14,871 nucleotides of DNA from Bacillota bacterium. Lineage in GTDB: Bacteria > Bacillota > Clostridia > Christensenellales > UBA3700. Both the position numbers and the translations under genes were made by a program. The stretch covers positions 1 through 14,871 of the forward strand of contig JAEWXG010000009.1 of assembly GCA_023396095.1 (NCBI GenBank). The letters run 5' to 3'. Shown here in pieces: positions 5,538-14,487 of this stretch. Each line of letters starts with the position of its first letter. Position 1 is the stretch's first letter. A model generated the notes under the pieces. That model did no database searches and had not been told where the DNA came from. It was given only the letters and a program-made list of their open reading frames with translations.

Positions 5538-7259
5538 ATGCTAAGATCACTATTTATTAAAAATTTTGTTTTAATTGATAAACATGAGATTGAATTTTCA
5601 AAATCATTAAATGTTATTACTGGAGAAACCGGCGCAGGTAAATCAATTATTGTTAATGCAATAAAATTTTTACTTGGAGATAAAGCTGACAAAAACTATA
5701 TTCGAAAAGGAGAAAGTGAGCTTAAAGTTCAAGGAGATTTTAACATATCGGGCTTGAAGGAGGTTATTTCTTATTTAAAGCAAAAAAATATTGATCTAGA
5801 TGATAATAATCTATTAGTTGAAAGAATATACAACGAAGATGGACGAAGCATAAATAAACTAAATGGAGAAAAAGTTACTCTATCAAATTATAAAGAAGTT
5901 GTAAAATTGTTAATTGATATTTGTGGACAACATGACAATGTCTCTTTATTAGATGTGTCAAATCATATTAAAATTATTGATTTATTTTGTGAAAGAGAGA
6001 ATCAAAGTTTTTTGAAGTTGAAAAATGATTATCAAGCTTTATATAAGCAATATATTGAAGTTGTAAAAAAAATAAAAGAATATACTGCAATTGAAAAGCC
6101 AGAAAAAAAGATTCAAAATTTAAAAAAAGATATCAAAGAATTAGAAAATGCAAATATTAAAAAGGGTGAATTAAAAGAATTAGAACATCTAAATGAAATT
6201 TATGAATATGCTTCTGATATTACTGGAAGCTTATCGGCTGCGTCGGAAGAACTATGTGGTGACCCGGATGATTCTAGTCGAGTAAATGCTGAATGGTTTG
6301 TTTCTGAAGCATGCTCACGTTTGCATGGTTATAAAATTAAAGAAATAAATGATTTTTCAGAAAGAGTAGAGAGTTTATTAATTGAACTTAGAGATATTAA
6401 TGATTCAATGCTTAATTATTTGGATAAATATGAATTTGATGAAGATAAAGCTATTTATGTTCATAATCGATGTGAATTACTTTATTCTCTTGAAACAAAG
6501 TATAATAAATCGGCGGATGAATTAATTCCATACCTAGAAGAACTAAAAAATGAATTAAATACTTATTTGGATTTGGATTATATTCTTCAAACATTATATA
6601 AAGAAAAAGTTGAGTTACTGGCTAAAATTAATGAGGTTTTATTAAATATTCGTACAATTAGAATAAAAGTTGCAAATAACTTATCAAAACGGATTATAGA
6701 GGAATTAAAATCATTAAATATGCCATCAATAAAATTTGTTGTTGAATTTAACGATTTTCCAAATATCGAACAAATAGAAAAAAAGATTTCGATTGCTGGT
6801 ATAGATCAAATTATTTTTAAAATTTCGACTAATTTAGGGCAAGATGTAAAACCATTAAATAAAATTGCTTCAGGTGGTGAAATGTCTAGAATTATGTTGG
6901 CTATAAAAAATGCATTATATGAAGTGGATAATATACCAACTGTAATTTTTGATGAAATTGATTCAGGTATTAGTGGAGTTACGGCAAATGCATTAGGAGA
7001 TAAATTATACATACTGTCTAAAAATCAGCAAATTATTTTAATTACTCATTTAGCACAAATTGCGGCACTAGCGGACAAACATTTATTAATTGAAAAATAT
7101 GAAAAAGATAATTTAACATTTAGTAAAGTTTCTGAGTTAAATGATGACGAAAAAATAACGGAAATTTCTAGACTAATATCTGGCAAAGCTAATAGTGATA
7201 TTTCTAAGAAGCAAGCCATTGAGTTAATAAAAAGAAAAGGTGAATTAAATGAACTATAG
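5538..7259 (+). CDS. recN: DNA repair protein RecN
   Basis: An SMC-like ATPase that acts at double-strand breaks, bringing DNA ends together for recombination. At 573 residues it is typical in size. The N-terminal Walker A is GETGAGKS (29-36). A long Lys/Glu-rich coiled-coil region fills the middle, roughly 150-370. The C-terminal half has the ABC signature ASGGEMSR (444-451) and Walker B VIFDEIDSG (about 469-477), with the downstream ILITHLAQIAALAD switch region. ATG 5538 follows the argR stop by one base with no clear Shine-Dalgarno, so translation is probably coupled. Its 3' end overlaps lysA by 11 nt. In spore formers spoIVB and spo0A often follow recN; here lysA follows directly. Confidence 0.95.
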   Translation: MLRSLFIKNFVLIDKHEIEFSKSLNVITGETGAGKSIIVNAIKFLLGDKADKNYIRKGESELKVQGDFNISGLKEVISYLKQKNIDLDDNNLLVERIYNEDGRSINKLNGEKVTLSNYKEVVKLLIDICGQHDNVSLLDVSNHIKIIDLFCERENQSFLKLKNDYQALYKQYIEVVKKIKEYTAIEKPEKKIQNLKKDIKELENANIKKGELKELEHLNEIYEYASDITGSLSAASEELCGDPDDSSRVNAEWFVSEACSRLHGYKIKEINDFSERVESLLIELRDINDSMLNYLDKYEFDEDKAIYVHNRCELLYSLETKYNKSADELIPYLEELKNELNTYLDLDYILQTLYKEKVELLAKINEVLLNIRTIRIKVANNLSKRIIEELKSLNMPSIKFVVEFNDFPNIEQIEKKISIAGIDQIIFKISTNLGQDVKPLNKIASGGEMSRIMLAIKNALYEVDNIPTVIFDEIDSGISGVTANALGDKLYILSKNQQIILITHLAQIAALADKHLLIEKYEKDNLTFSKVSELNDDEKITEISRLISGKANSDISKKQAIELIKRKGELNEL

Positions 7260-8571
7260 AGAAACATTAAAAATTAATAATAGAAATCACTTAGAAATAT
7301 CAGGATGTGATTGTGTTGATTTAGTTAAAACATATGGGACTCCACTTTATGTTATGGATGTTTCATACATTAAACAAGTTATTGAAGCTTATAAGGCAGC
7401 AATTAAAGAAGATTATGACAATATGGGGAATGTAGCTTTTGCATCTAAAGCATTTTCTACAACAGCCATTTACACCATTATGAAATCATTAAATGCTTGT
7501 ATTGATGTTGTTTCAGAGGGTGAAATGTTTACAGCAAAAAATGCCGGCTTTAATTTAAATAATGCATATTTTCATGGGAATAATAAATTAATATCAGAAC
7601 TTGAGTATGCTGTTAAAAACAATATAGGAACAATTGTTGTTGATAACGAAATTGATTTAGAAAGAATTGACGGTATTGCTAAACAATATAACAGAGTTCA
7701 AGATGTTTTAGTTAGAATTAATCCAGGGGTTGAAGCACACACACATAATTTTATACAAACATCAAAGATTGATTCTAAATTTGGATTTTCAATTTTATCT
7801 AATGATGCTACCAATGTAATTACTAAAATATTCGACTATAAGAATCTTCACTTTAAAGGTATACATTCGCATATTGGATCTCAAATATTTGATATAAAGG
7901 GATTTGAATTAGCTGTTGATAAAATATCGGATTTTATGAAAATTTTAAGAGATAAATACAATATTTTAGTAGAAGAGGTGAATTTTGGTGGTGGATTTGG
8001 CATTCACTACACAAAAGAAGATCCAAATCTTACAATTGATAATTATACTAAATATATTAAAACAATTATCGCAAGATTTAAGAAAAATATTAGTGAAAAT
8101 AATTTCAAAAGTCCTCATATTATGTTTGAGCCTGGTCGTTCTATTGTAGGAGAAGCAGGAATTACTTTATATACGGCAACATCAATAAAAGAGATTAAAA
8201 ATGTTATTAAATATATAAACATTGATGGTGGAATGCACGATAATATTCGTCCAGCATTATACGATGCAAAATATGAAGCAATTATTGCAAATAGGGCTAG
8301 CGATGCATTAGAAGAAACGGTATCTATTGCTGGAAAATGCTGTGAAAGTGGTGATATTATTTTAAAAAATATTCAATTACCAAAAGTAAAAATTGGAGAT
8401 ATAATCGCTGTTATGTCGACAGGGGCATATAATTATTCAATGGCAAGTAACTATAATAGAAACTTAATTCCACCGGTAGTATTTGTTGAAGACGGAAAAC
8501 ATGGATATGCAGTAAAACCACAATCAAATCAAGATTTAATAAGAAATGATATTGTCCCTGAGTGGATATAA
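7249..8571 (+). CDS. lysA: Diaminopimelate decarboxylase
   Basis: A PLP-dependent fold-type III decarboxylase that converts meso-diaminopimelate to lysine, the final step of lysine synthesis. At 440 residues it is complete. The PLP-bearing lysine is Lys67 in FASKAFS. HSHIGSQ (206-212) and GGGFGIHY (247-254) bind the phosphate, EPGRS (294-298) follows, the catalytic Cys is in CCESGDI (364-370), and Tyr394 lies in GAYNYSMASNYN. These features separate it from ornithine and arginine decarboxylases. It starts inside recN (11-nt overlap), with AAAAGG a few bases upstream of ATG 7249. No lysine riboswitch or T-box can precede it here because the upstream sequence is recN coding DNA, so regulation must come from the operon promoter or elsewhere. 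Confidence 0.95.
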   Translation: MNYRETLKINNRNHLEISGCDCVDLVKTYGTPLYVMDVSYIKQVIEAYKAAIKEDYDNMGNVAFASKAFSTTAIYTIMKSLNACIDVVSEGEMFTAKNAGFNLNNAYFHGNNKLISELEYAVKNNIGTIVVDNEIDLERIDGIAKQYNRVQDVLVRINPGVEAHTHNFIQTSKIDSKFGFSILSNDATNVITKIFDYKNLHFKGIHSHIGSQIFDIKGFELAVDKISDFMKILRDKYNILVEEVNFGGGFGIHYTKEDPNLTIDNYTKYIKTIIARFKKNISENNFKSPHIMFEPGRSIVGEAGITLYTATSIKEIKNVIKYINIDGGMHDNIRPALYDAKYEAIIANRASDALEETVSIAGKCCESGDIILKNIQLPKVKIGDIIAVMSTGAYNYSMASNYNRNLIPPVVFVEDGKHGYAVKPQSNQDLIRNDIVPEWI

Positions 8572-8583
8572 AAAGGAGATTCA

Positions 8584-9300
8584 ATGTTTATTTTAAGAAT
8601 AATAAGACTAACAGATATGAGTGCCCAAGATAAATTTATATTAATATGCGGATATATTATGGCAATTTTAATTGCTATTATGTCTCACGAATTAGCACAC
8701 GGAATAGTTGCAAAATGGAATGGTGATGATACTGCGAAAACATATGGTAGATTAACAATAAATCCAATTAAACACTTTGATGTTTTTGGATTTATATTAA
8801 TTTTATTAATAGGTTTTGGCTGGGCTAAACCTGTTCCAGTAAATCCAAACAATTTTAAAAAACGTAAATTAGGATTATTTACAGTTTCGATTGCAGGTGT
8901 TTTAACTAATTTTCTTTTAGCTTGTATTTCAATTTCATTAATGTTTGCATTAAAAGCAGGCAATGTCACAATGCCGGAAAATGCATTTTTACAAGTATTA
9001 TTAAAGTTATTAGTTTATTTATTTCTATTTTCTGGGTTAATTAATATTAGTCTTGCAATATTTAACTTATTGCCTTTTTACCCATTAGATGGCTATAATG
9101 TGTTATCTTCAATATTTAAAGAAGATAATAAAGTTTTAGTTTTTTTAAGAAAATATGGATTTTATATATTATTAATTTTGCTTTTTGGTGGAAGCATTTT
9201 AGGCCAATTCAATAAATATTTAGATCCAATTGGTTTATTATTAACAACATTAACAGATAAATTATTTAATTTATTTAGTAAATTAATAACTGGAGCTTAA
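8584..9300 (+). CDS. Membrane zinc metalloprotease of the M50 (site-2 protease) family
   Basis: A 238-residue multi-pass membrane protein with the metalloprotease motif HELAH at 35-39, inside the first hydrophobic segment (about 18-40), and the second M50 signature NLLPFYPLDG (161-170), whose Asp169 completes the zinc site. Further hydrophobic segments lie near 66-82, 100-124, 134-162 and 188-206. It is the short form without PDZ domain, like the YwhC/Rip-type proteins common in Bacillota, whose substrates are mostly unknown. The AAAAGGAG ribosome site (8571-8578) gives a strong start at ATG 8584, 12 nt after lysA. Genes of this type often sit just before scpA in Clostridia, but no functional link is established. 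A SpoIVFB role is unlikely given no sporulation genes nearby. Confidence 0.88.
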   Translation: MFILRIIRLTDMSAQDKFILICGYIMAILIAIMSHELAHGIVAKWNGDDTAKTYGRLTINPIKHFDVFGFILILLIGFGWAKPVPVNPNNFKKRKLGLFTVSIAGVLTNFLLACISISLMFALKAGNVTMPENAFLQVLLKLLVYLFLFSGLINISLAIFNLLPFYPLDGYNVLSSIFKEDNKVLVFLRKYGFYILLILLFGGSILGQFNKYLDPIGLLLTTLTDKLFNLFSKLITGA

Positions 9301-9302
9301 GA

Positions 9303-10157
9303 GTGGAAAATAAAGTTGAAGATATATTCGAACCGGCGTGGCGTGCATCATATAATGTATCATTAACAAAGCCTTCATTGGAAGAGAATTGCAATGAGGA
9401 AGCATTTATATACACTGGTGCCTTCGATGTTTTACTTAAATTAATTAGTGATAAACAAATTGGGATTATGGAAGTTAAATTATCAGAACTTACAGACCAA
9501 TATCTTGAATTCATTAAAAAAATGGAAGAGTTTGATATGGATATTTCTTCCGACTTTATTGTTCTTGCAGCAAAATTATTAAAAATTAAATCAATGGAAT
9601 TAGTTGCTCCTGAGGTTATTGAAGAAGAACAAGAAAATTTAGAATTAGACTTAAAATACAAATTAATGTTGTATAAAATGTTTAAAGATCAAGCAGAAAA
9701 ATTAAAAAATTTAGAAACCAGAAATAGGTTTTATAAATTACCTGATTTTTCTCAAAATGATGTCAAACTTTCTTTTATCAACTTTAGTGTTGATAAAATG
9801 ATTAATGCATATGTTAGAATGCTGGCTAAAGTAATTCCTGTCAAAGAGCAAAAAGAAGAGAAAAAAATTGAAAAATATGAGTTCTCATTAACAGATAGAA
9901 TTAAATTGATGTTAGAAAAACTAATGAAAAATCAAAAACTTGAATTTTTATCTTTATTTAATAAAAAGGTAGTTCCTGGAGAAATCATATCATCTTTTTT
10001 AGCTATTTTAGAATTATGCAAAAATCAAGCAACCGTTATTGAACAAAACGAAAAAAATAATTTAATTATTGAACTTAGAAATAATGTTGATATTGAAAAA
10101 TTAAAAAATTTAGATTTTGATAAAGATTATACTGGAGGAGAATCTAAAGATGAATAA
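9303..10157 (+). CDS. scpA: Segregation and condensation protein A
   Basis: The kleisin subunit that bridges the heads of the SMC dimer and, with ScpB, forms the bacterial condensin that compacts and segregates chromosomes. Length is 284 residues. The family core starts at about residue 37 with YTGAFDVLLKLISDKQIGI and continues with the conserved DFIVLAAKLLKIKSMEL (84-100). Acidic linkers follow, and the C-terminal winged-helix part carries EIISSFLAILEL near the end. The first 35 residues are an extension compared with many ScpA proteins, and the usual DFEGPLDLLL is here FIYTGAFDVLL, so the N-terminus is divergent. The start is GTG 9303, with GGAG at 9291-9294, two bases after the protease stop. 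The 3' end overlaps scpB by 8 nt. Confidence 0.92.
   Translation: MENKVEDIFEPAWRASYNVSLTKPSLEENCNEEAFIYTGAFDVLLKLISDKQIGIMEVKLSELTDQYLEFIKKMEEFDMDISSDFIVLAAKLLKIKSMELVAPEVIEEEQENLELDLKYKLMLYKMFKDQAEKLKNLETRNRFYKLPDFSQNDVKLSFINFSVDKMINAYVRMLAKVIPVKEQKEEKKIEKYEFSLTDRIKLMLEKLMKNQKLEFLSLFNKKVVPGEIISSFLAILELCKNQATVIEQNEKNNLIIELRNNVDIEKLKNLDFDKDYTGGESKDE
10134..10152 (+). promoter_or_regulatory. Ribosome binding site fixing the scpB start
   Basis: GGAGGAG at 10134-10140 stands nine bases before ATG 10150-10152. This near-perfect Shine-Dalgarno makes 10150 the likely start rather than the in-frame TTG at 10117, which has no such site. It lies within the last codons of scpA. Confidence 0.8.
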
Positions 10158-10938
10158 TTTATTAGAACTTATTGAAGCAATCGTGTTTGCTTCAGGTACT
10201 GGAATTAAAAAAGCAGATTTATTGCAAGAACTTCCAAAAGAAGTAACAAAGAATCAATTAAATAAAGTATGTGAAGAACTTGAGAAAAAATATTCAAAAA
10301 ATTCCGGAATTCTCTTCTTGATCTTTAATGATAAATTGCAATTTTCAACAAATCCAATGTATGGTGAAATTACTTCACAAATTTTACAAAAACAAAAGGA
10401 AAAAGAATTAACTAAAATTTTACTAGAGGTTTTAGCTATAATTGCATATAAACAACCAATAACGAGATTAGAGATAGAAGATATAAGAGGTAATAGTTCA
10501 GATTATGCAATTAGTGTTTTATTATCAAGTAATTTAATTGAAGCTGTAGGAAGGAAAGATACAATTGGTAGACCAACATTATATGCAACAACAGATGATT
10601 TTTTGAAAAAGTTTCAATTGCATTCATTGGACGATTTACCAGATCAAGAAGCAATACAAAGGCAACTTGCAGAAATCTATGATACTTCATATGTTGGATC
10701 TGATTTGTATAAAAATGTGGCAGTTAATTTAGATGAAAATGATAACCCTACATTAACACCACAGGAAATAAGAGAAATAAGAGAAAAAGAAAATCAAGTT
10801 AAGAGTGAGGAAATCAAAAAGTTTGATGATCGACTAAATGATATTTTTGATTATATGAACAAAATTGAAATACCTGATTTCTTAGCTGATGAAGATATTG
10901 AAATAATTGATGGGGATGATTTAAACAGTGAACAATAA
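10150..10938 (+). CDS. scpB: Segregation and condensation protein B
   Basis: A dimeric winged-helix protein that binds ScpA and completes the SMC-ScpAB condensin. From ATG 10150 it has 262 residues. The first winged helix covers about 1-80 (LLELIEAIVFASG near the start). The second begins with LEVLAIIAYKQPITRLEIEDIRG around 92-114, and GRKDTIGRPTLYATT (134-148) and LHSLDDLP follow, all classic ScpB motifs. The tail from about 175 is long, acidic and low in complexity, longer than in many homologues. An in-frame TTG at 10117 would add 11 residues unlike ScpB, so I prefer the ATG with its strong ribosome site. It overlaps scpA by 8 nt and the next gene by 11 nt. Confidence 0.93.
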   Translation: MNNLLELIEAIVFASGTGIKKADLLQELPKEVTKNQLNKVCEELEKKYSKNSGILFLIFNDKLQFSTNPMYGEITSQILQKQKEKELTKILLEVLAIIAYKQPITRLEIEDIRGNSSDYAISVLLSSNLIEAVGRKDTIGRPTLYATTDDFLKKFQLHSLDDLPDQEAIQRQLAEIYDTSYVGSDLYKNVAVNLDENDNPTLTPQEIREIREKENQVKSEEIKKFDDRLNDIFDYMNKIEIPDFLADEDIEIIDGDDLNSEQ

Positions 10939-11731
10939 AAAAAGAATTGCTTTAATTTATGACTTTGATAAAACACTTTCAACAAAGAATATGCAAGAGT
11001 TTACTTTGTTTCGTGAATTAAATTTGTCGCCTAGAGAGTTTTGGGATATTGCTCAACAAGTTGCTGATGAAAGTAAAATGGATAATATATTAGCTTTTAT
11101 GTATGTTACCATTCTTGAAATGAAAAAAAGAAATATTAAATTAACAAAGAATTTATTGAATTCACATGGTAATGATATAGAGTTTTATGACGGAGTTGAA
11201 ACTTGGTTTGATAGAATCAATAAATATTCTCAAAAACTAAATGTAGAAATTGAGCATTATATTATTTCTGCAGGATTAAAAGAAATAATTGATGGTAGTA
11301 AGATTGCAAAAGAATTTAAATGTATTTTTGCAAGTGAATATCATTATGATAAAGAGGGTGTTGCAGATTGGCCACTAATTTCAATTAATTATACTGGGAA
11401 AACTCAATATTTATATAGAATTAATAAACAAGTTTTAGAGATTAATGATGATGATGGAATTAATTCATTTATGGCAGAAAATGATCGCCCTATCCCTTTT
11501 TCAAATATGATTTATATTGGAGATGGTTTAACAGATGTTCCTTGCATGAAGTTAGTTAAACAAAATGGTGGTTGTTCAATTGCAGTAACAACAGAAAAAA
11601 CAAATAAGATTGTAAATGAGTTAAAAGACGCAAAAAGAGTAGATTTTATATGTAATGCAGATTACTCTAATAATTCTGAATTAGATAAAACAATTAAGGC
11701 AATAATAGAATATATTGCAAGGAAAATATAA
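10928..11731 (+). CDS. HAD-superfamily phosphatase, substrate unknown
   Basis: A 267-residue haloacid dehalogenase-type hydrolase. Motif I is YDFDKTLS (11-18), with Asp12 the predicted nucleophile and Asp14 the acid/base. Motif II is probably Ser113 in YIISAGLKEI, with motif III a lysine near 157-166. Motif IV is YIGDGLTDVPCMK (195-207), with acidic Mg2+ ligands. The arrangement, with a helical cap inserted after motif I (about 20-100), is that of the phosphoserine phosphatase-like subclass I, but the protein is not close enough to SerB to assign that reaction. Translation starts at GTG 10928, inside the end of scpB, with GGGG some 12 bases upstream. Its stop overlaps the start of rluB (TAATG). 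Similar proteins are widespread in gut Clostridia as uncharacterised HAD hydrolases. The position between scpB and rluB, where sporulation genes can occur, tells little about its job. Confidence 0.85.
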   Translation: MNNKKRIALIYDFDKTLSTKNMQEFTLFRELNLSPREFWDIAQQVADESKMDNILAFMYVTILEMKKRNIKLTKNLLNSHGNDIEFYDGVETWFDRINKYSQKLNVEIEHYIISAGLKEIIDGSKIAKEFKCIFASEYHYDKEGVADWPLISINYTGKTQYLYRINKQVLEINDDDGINSFMAENDRPIPFSNMIYIGDGLTDVPCMKLVKQNGGCSIAVTTEKTNKIVNELKDAKRVDFICNADYSNNSELDKTIKAIIEYIARKI

Positions 11732-12444
11732 TGTTAGTTAGATTAAATAAATATATAGCTTCTTCTGGAGTAGCATCAAGAAGAAAGGCTGATGAGTTAA
11801 TTAAAGAAGGAAAAGTTAAAGTAAATAACAAAACAGTTGTTGATTTATCAACTAAGGTTGATGATCAAAATGATGCCGTTTCTGTTGATGGACAAATTAT
11901 TGAAATAGTGCAGCACTATACATATATAATGTTCCATAAACCTAAAGGGTGCATCACAACAGTATCTGATGAGAATAATCGTAAAACAGTTTTTGATTAT
12001 ATTGATATAAAAGTTCCACACCTTTTTCCAGTCGGGAGATTGGATTACAACACAGAAGGGTTACTTATTATTACAAATGATGGGGAATTATCTCAACATC
12101 TTTCACATCCTAGTAATGATGTTTTTAAAACATATAATGTTTCGATTAAAGGATCAATAAGTGAAGCCGAACTTAAAACAATAAGAAATGGTGTATTAGT
12201 TGATGGCGAAAAAACTAAAAAAGCATTTGCCCATGTGGTAGATTCAAATAAAAATATCACAAAATTAAAGGTTTCTATTTCGGAAGGTAAAAACAGACAA
12301 ATAAGAAAAATGTTTGAGTCCATCAATAAAGAGGTAACATTTTTAAAAAGAGTGGCAATTGGCGATTTACATTTAGGTGGAGTTCCAAGGGGTAAATATA
12401 GGTATTTAACGGATGAAGAAGTTAGATATTTAAAAAATCTATAG
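11731..12444 (+). CDS. rluB: rRNA pseudouridine synthase, RluB/RsuA family
   Basis: It isomerises a uridine to pseudouridine in ribosomal RNA. At 237 residues it consists of an N-terminal S4 RNA-binding domain (about 1-60, with RLNKYIASSGVASRRKADEL at 4-23) and the catalytic domain. The catalytic Asp105 lies in VGRLDYNTEGLL (101-112), and the family signature EGKNRQIRKMF is at 185-195. HKPKG at 69-73 is also typical. In Bacillus the gene next to scpAB is rluB, which modifies 23S rRNA; the exact target here is inferred from that synteny, and 16S (RsuA-like) activity cannot be excluded. It starts at the overlapping TAATG with the HAD gene, so it is probably translated by coupling. Confidence 0.9.
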   Translation: MLVRLNKYIASSGVASRRKADELIKEGKVKVNNKTVVDLSTKVDDQNDAVSVDGQIIEIVQHYTYIMFHKPKGCITTVSDENNRKTVFDYIDIKVPHLFPVGRLDYNTEGLLIITNDGELSQHLSHPSNDVFKTYNVSIKGSISEAELKTIRNGVLVDGEKTKKAFAHVVDSNKNITKLKVSISEGKNRQIRKMFESINKEVTFLKRVAIGDLHLGGVPRGKYRYLTDEEVRYLKNL

Positions 12445-12448
12445 AAGT

Positions 12449-13210
12449 ATGAGAAAAAAACATATATTATTAGTCAATGATGATGGTGTGAATTCTGATG
12501 GGATAAAGCTTTTAGCTGAAAAGCTTGTTTTAATAGGGTTTAAAGTAACCATTATTGCGCCGAATAAAGAAAAATCATGTTATAGTCATCTAATTACTTT
12601 ATTTGATAATATTTACTATAAAACTATAAAAATTGAACCTAATTTAGAAATATATTCATTAAAAGGATCACCTGCAGATTGTGTTAAATTTGGATTGTTA
12701 CACATTATTAAAAACAAGGTTGATTTAATAATATCTGGAATTAACAATGTTATGAATGTAGGAAATGATATCTATTATTCTGGTACAGTTTGTGCAGCAA
12801 TAGAAGGTTCATTAACAAATATCCCATCAATTGCAATTTCACTAGATGAATTTGGACATGGATATGGTGATTCAATTAATTTTATTGTGAACAATATTGA
12901 TACATTTATGTCAATGATTTTAGAAAATAAAACTATTTTAAATATTAATATCCCATATGCTGATTTTCAAAAAATAAAAGGCGTTAAAATAACAATGGTT
13001 GGCGAAAAATTATATGATGATTATTATGTGAAAAAATTTAGGGGATATGTGTTAAAAGGATTACAAAGAGAATTTGTTAAAACTAATCAAGATACTGATG
13101 TAGAAGTAACTGCTGATGGATATATATCGATATCACCAATCAAAATTGAATTTACTAATAAAAGTATTTATGAAAAATTAAAATCAGCAGAACTAAAAAT
13201 AAAAATTTAA
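12449..13210 (+). CDS. surE: 5'-nucleotidase SurE
   Basis: A metal-dependent phosphatase acting on nucleoside 5'- and 3'-monophosphates, linked in other bacteria to stationary-phase survival. At 253 residues it is of normal size. The metal site is visible: Asp11 and Asp12 in LLVNDDGVNSDGI, Ser43 in APNKEKSCYSH, and Asn99 in SGINN. GNDIYYSGTVCAAIEGS (105-121) is the conserved loop that follows. LKGSPADCVKFGL (71-83) is also family-typical. It begins four bases after the rluB stop with only a weak ribosome site (AGAAG), suggesting coupling. The N-terminal DDG and the metal-ligand spacing match the Thermotoga enzyme, so function is fairly secure; substrate range is not readable. Confidence 0.93.
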   Translation: MRKKHILLVNDDGVNSDGIKLLAEKLVLIGFKVTIIAPNKEKSCYSHLITLFDNIYYKTIKIEPNLEIYSLKGSPADCVKFGLLHIIKNKVDLIISGINNVMNVGNDIYYSGTVCAAIEGSLTNIPSIAISLDEFGHGYGDSINFIVNNIDTFMSMILENKTILNINIPYADFQKIKGVKITMVGEKLYDDYYVKKFRGYVLKGLQREFVKTNQDTDVEVTADGYISISPIKIEFTNKSIYEKLKSAELKIKI

Positions 13211-13221
13211 AGGTATAGTAT

Positions 13222-14487
13222 ATGGAAATAATAATTATTGGAGCTGGCGCAGCTGGATTAATGTGCGCTAATCAGTGTTTAAAAAGCAAAAATAATCATA
13301 TAACTATATTAGAAAAAAATGAAAAAGCTGGTAAAAAAATCTATATAACTGGTAAGGGAAGATGTAATGTCACTAATTATGTAGAACCTAATGAATTTTT
13401 AGATTATGTTATAACAAATAAAAAGTTTTTATATTCTTCTATATTTAATTTTACCCCAAAAGATACAATGAATTTTTTTGAAGAAAATAATATTTCATTA
13501 AAAGTGGAAAGAGGTAATAGAGTTTTTCCAAGTAGTGATAAATCTTCTGATATCATAAAAGGGCTATTAAACTCGTTAAATACATCAAATATTAAAATCA
13601 AATATAATGAAAATGTAATAGAAGTAAAAAAAGAAAATGATAAGTTTATTGTAATCACTAACAATTCTATATATAAATCTGATGTTCTTGTTATTGCAAC
13701 AGGTGGAGTTTCTTATCCATCTACAGGATCTACAGGAAATGGCTATAAATTTGCAAAATCATTTTCACATAAAGTTACAAAACTATATCCAGCTCTTTGT
13801 TCAATTCTTACAAATTATAAAGATATATCAAAATATGCTGGGGTTTCATTAAAAAATGTTAATGTAAAAATTTGTGATAATAACAATAAGATTTTACATG
13901 AAAATTTTGGTGAATTATTATTTACTCATAGTGGCTTTTCAGGCCCAGTAGTTTTAACTTTGTCATCCTTGATTAATAAATTGCCTAATTTGTCTTTATA
14001 TAATTTAATTATTGATTTGAAACCGGCATTGTCTAATGAAATGTTAGATAATAGAATCCTAAGAGATTTTAATGAGAATAAAAATAAAGCTATTAAAAAC
14101 GCATTAAACAAGCTATTAATTTCCTCTATGATTGATTTAGTTTTATGTTTTGCTAAAATTAATCCAAATAAAAATATCAATGAGATAACAGTAGGGGAAA
14201 GGCAAAGATTAGTAGCAACTATAAAAAATTTAACATTTAACATAAAAAGTCTTGATGATATTAAAAATGGAATAATAACATCAGGTGGAATTGATGTAAA
14301 TGACATTAACGCCAAAACTATGGAAAGTAAGATCTGTAAAAATTTATTTTTTATAGGGGAAATTATTGACGTTGATGCTAAAACAGGTGGTTTTAATTTG
14401 CAAATAGCGTTTTCAACTGCTGTTTCTGCAGGAAATGCTATTTTGATGATTTGTCAAATCAAGTGCAACATGAAGAATAAAGACTAA
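13222..14487 (+). CDS. FAD-dependent oxidoreductase, HI0933/YhiN family, C-terminus replaced by IS sequence
   Basis: A 421-residue flavoprotein. The N-terminal Rossmann motif is IIGAGAAGLM (5-14), followed by an acidic residue ending strand 2 (Glu31). GKKIYITGKGRCNVTNY (37-53) is the family signature. VLVIATGGVSYPSTGSTGNG (about 155-174) and the C-terminal FAD segment FIGEIIDVDAKTGGFNLQIA are also typical. The reaction is unknown for this family. AAAGGT lies eight bases before ATG 13222. The IS30 element begins at 14439, so the last 16 residues (from Ile406) and the stop codon are encoded by IS sequence. The native tail after GNA is short in relatives, so the fold and FAD site should be intact, but the true C-terminus and any downstream co-transcribed gene are lost from view. 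It is the last gene of the ten-gene run. Confidence 0.88.
   Translation: MEIIIIGAGAAGLMCANQCLKSKNNHITILEKNEKAGKKIYITGKGRCNVTNYVEPNEFLDYVITNKKFLYSSIFNFTPKDTMNFFEENNISLKVERGNRVFPSSDKSSDIIKGLLNSLNTSNIKIKYNENVIEVKKENDKFIVITNNSIYKSDVLVIATGGVSYPSTGSTGNGYKFAKSFSHKVTKLYPALCSILTNYKDISKYAGVSLKNVNVKICDNNNKILHENFGELLFTHSGFSGPVVLTLSSLINKLPNLSLYNLIIDLKPALSNEMLDNRILRDFNENKNKAIKNALNKLLISSMIDLVLCFAKINPNKNINEITVGERQRLVATIKNLTFNIKSLDDIKNGIITSGGIDVNDINAKTMESKICKNLFFIGEIIDVDAKTGGFNLQIAFSTAVSAGNAILMICQIKCNMKNKD

Noticed and set aside
7100..7260. Lysine riboswitch or T-box before lysA
   Set aside because: The upstream sequence is recN coding DNA that overlaps lysA; no leader space exists and no riboswitch core was seen.
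9275..9661. Long minus-strand open frame opposite scpA
   Set aside because: It is a shadow of scpA with biased, Ser/Asn-rich composition and no family motif. Other antisense frames opposite recN, rluB and the flavoprotein were dismissed for the same reason.
10117..10149. TTG at 10117 as the scpB start
   Set aside because: It lacks a ribosome site and would add residues unlike ScpB. ATG 10150 has GGAGGAG at ideal spacing.
1408..14487. Mycoplasma-type code with TGA read as Trp
   Set aside because: Trp is written TGG in the recognised genes (for example in the HAD protein) and none of the conserved frames needs TGA read-through.
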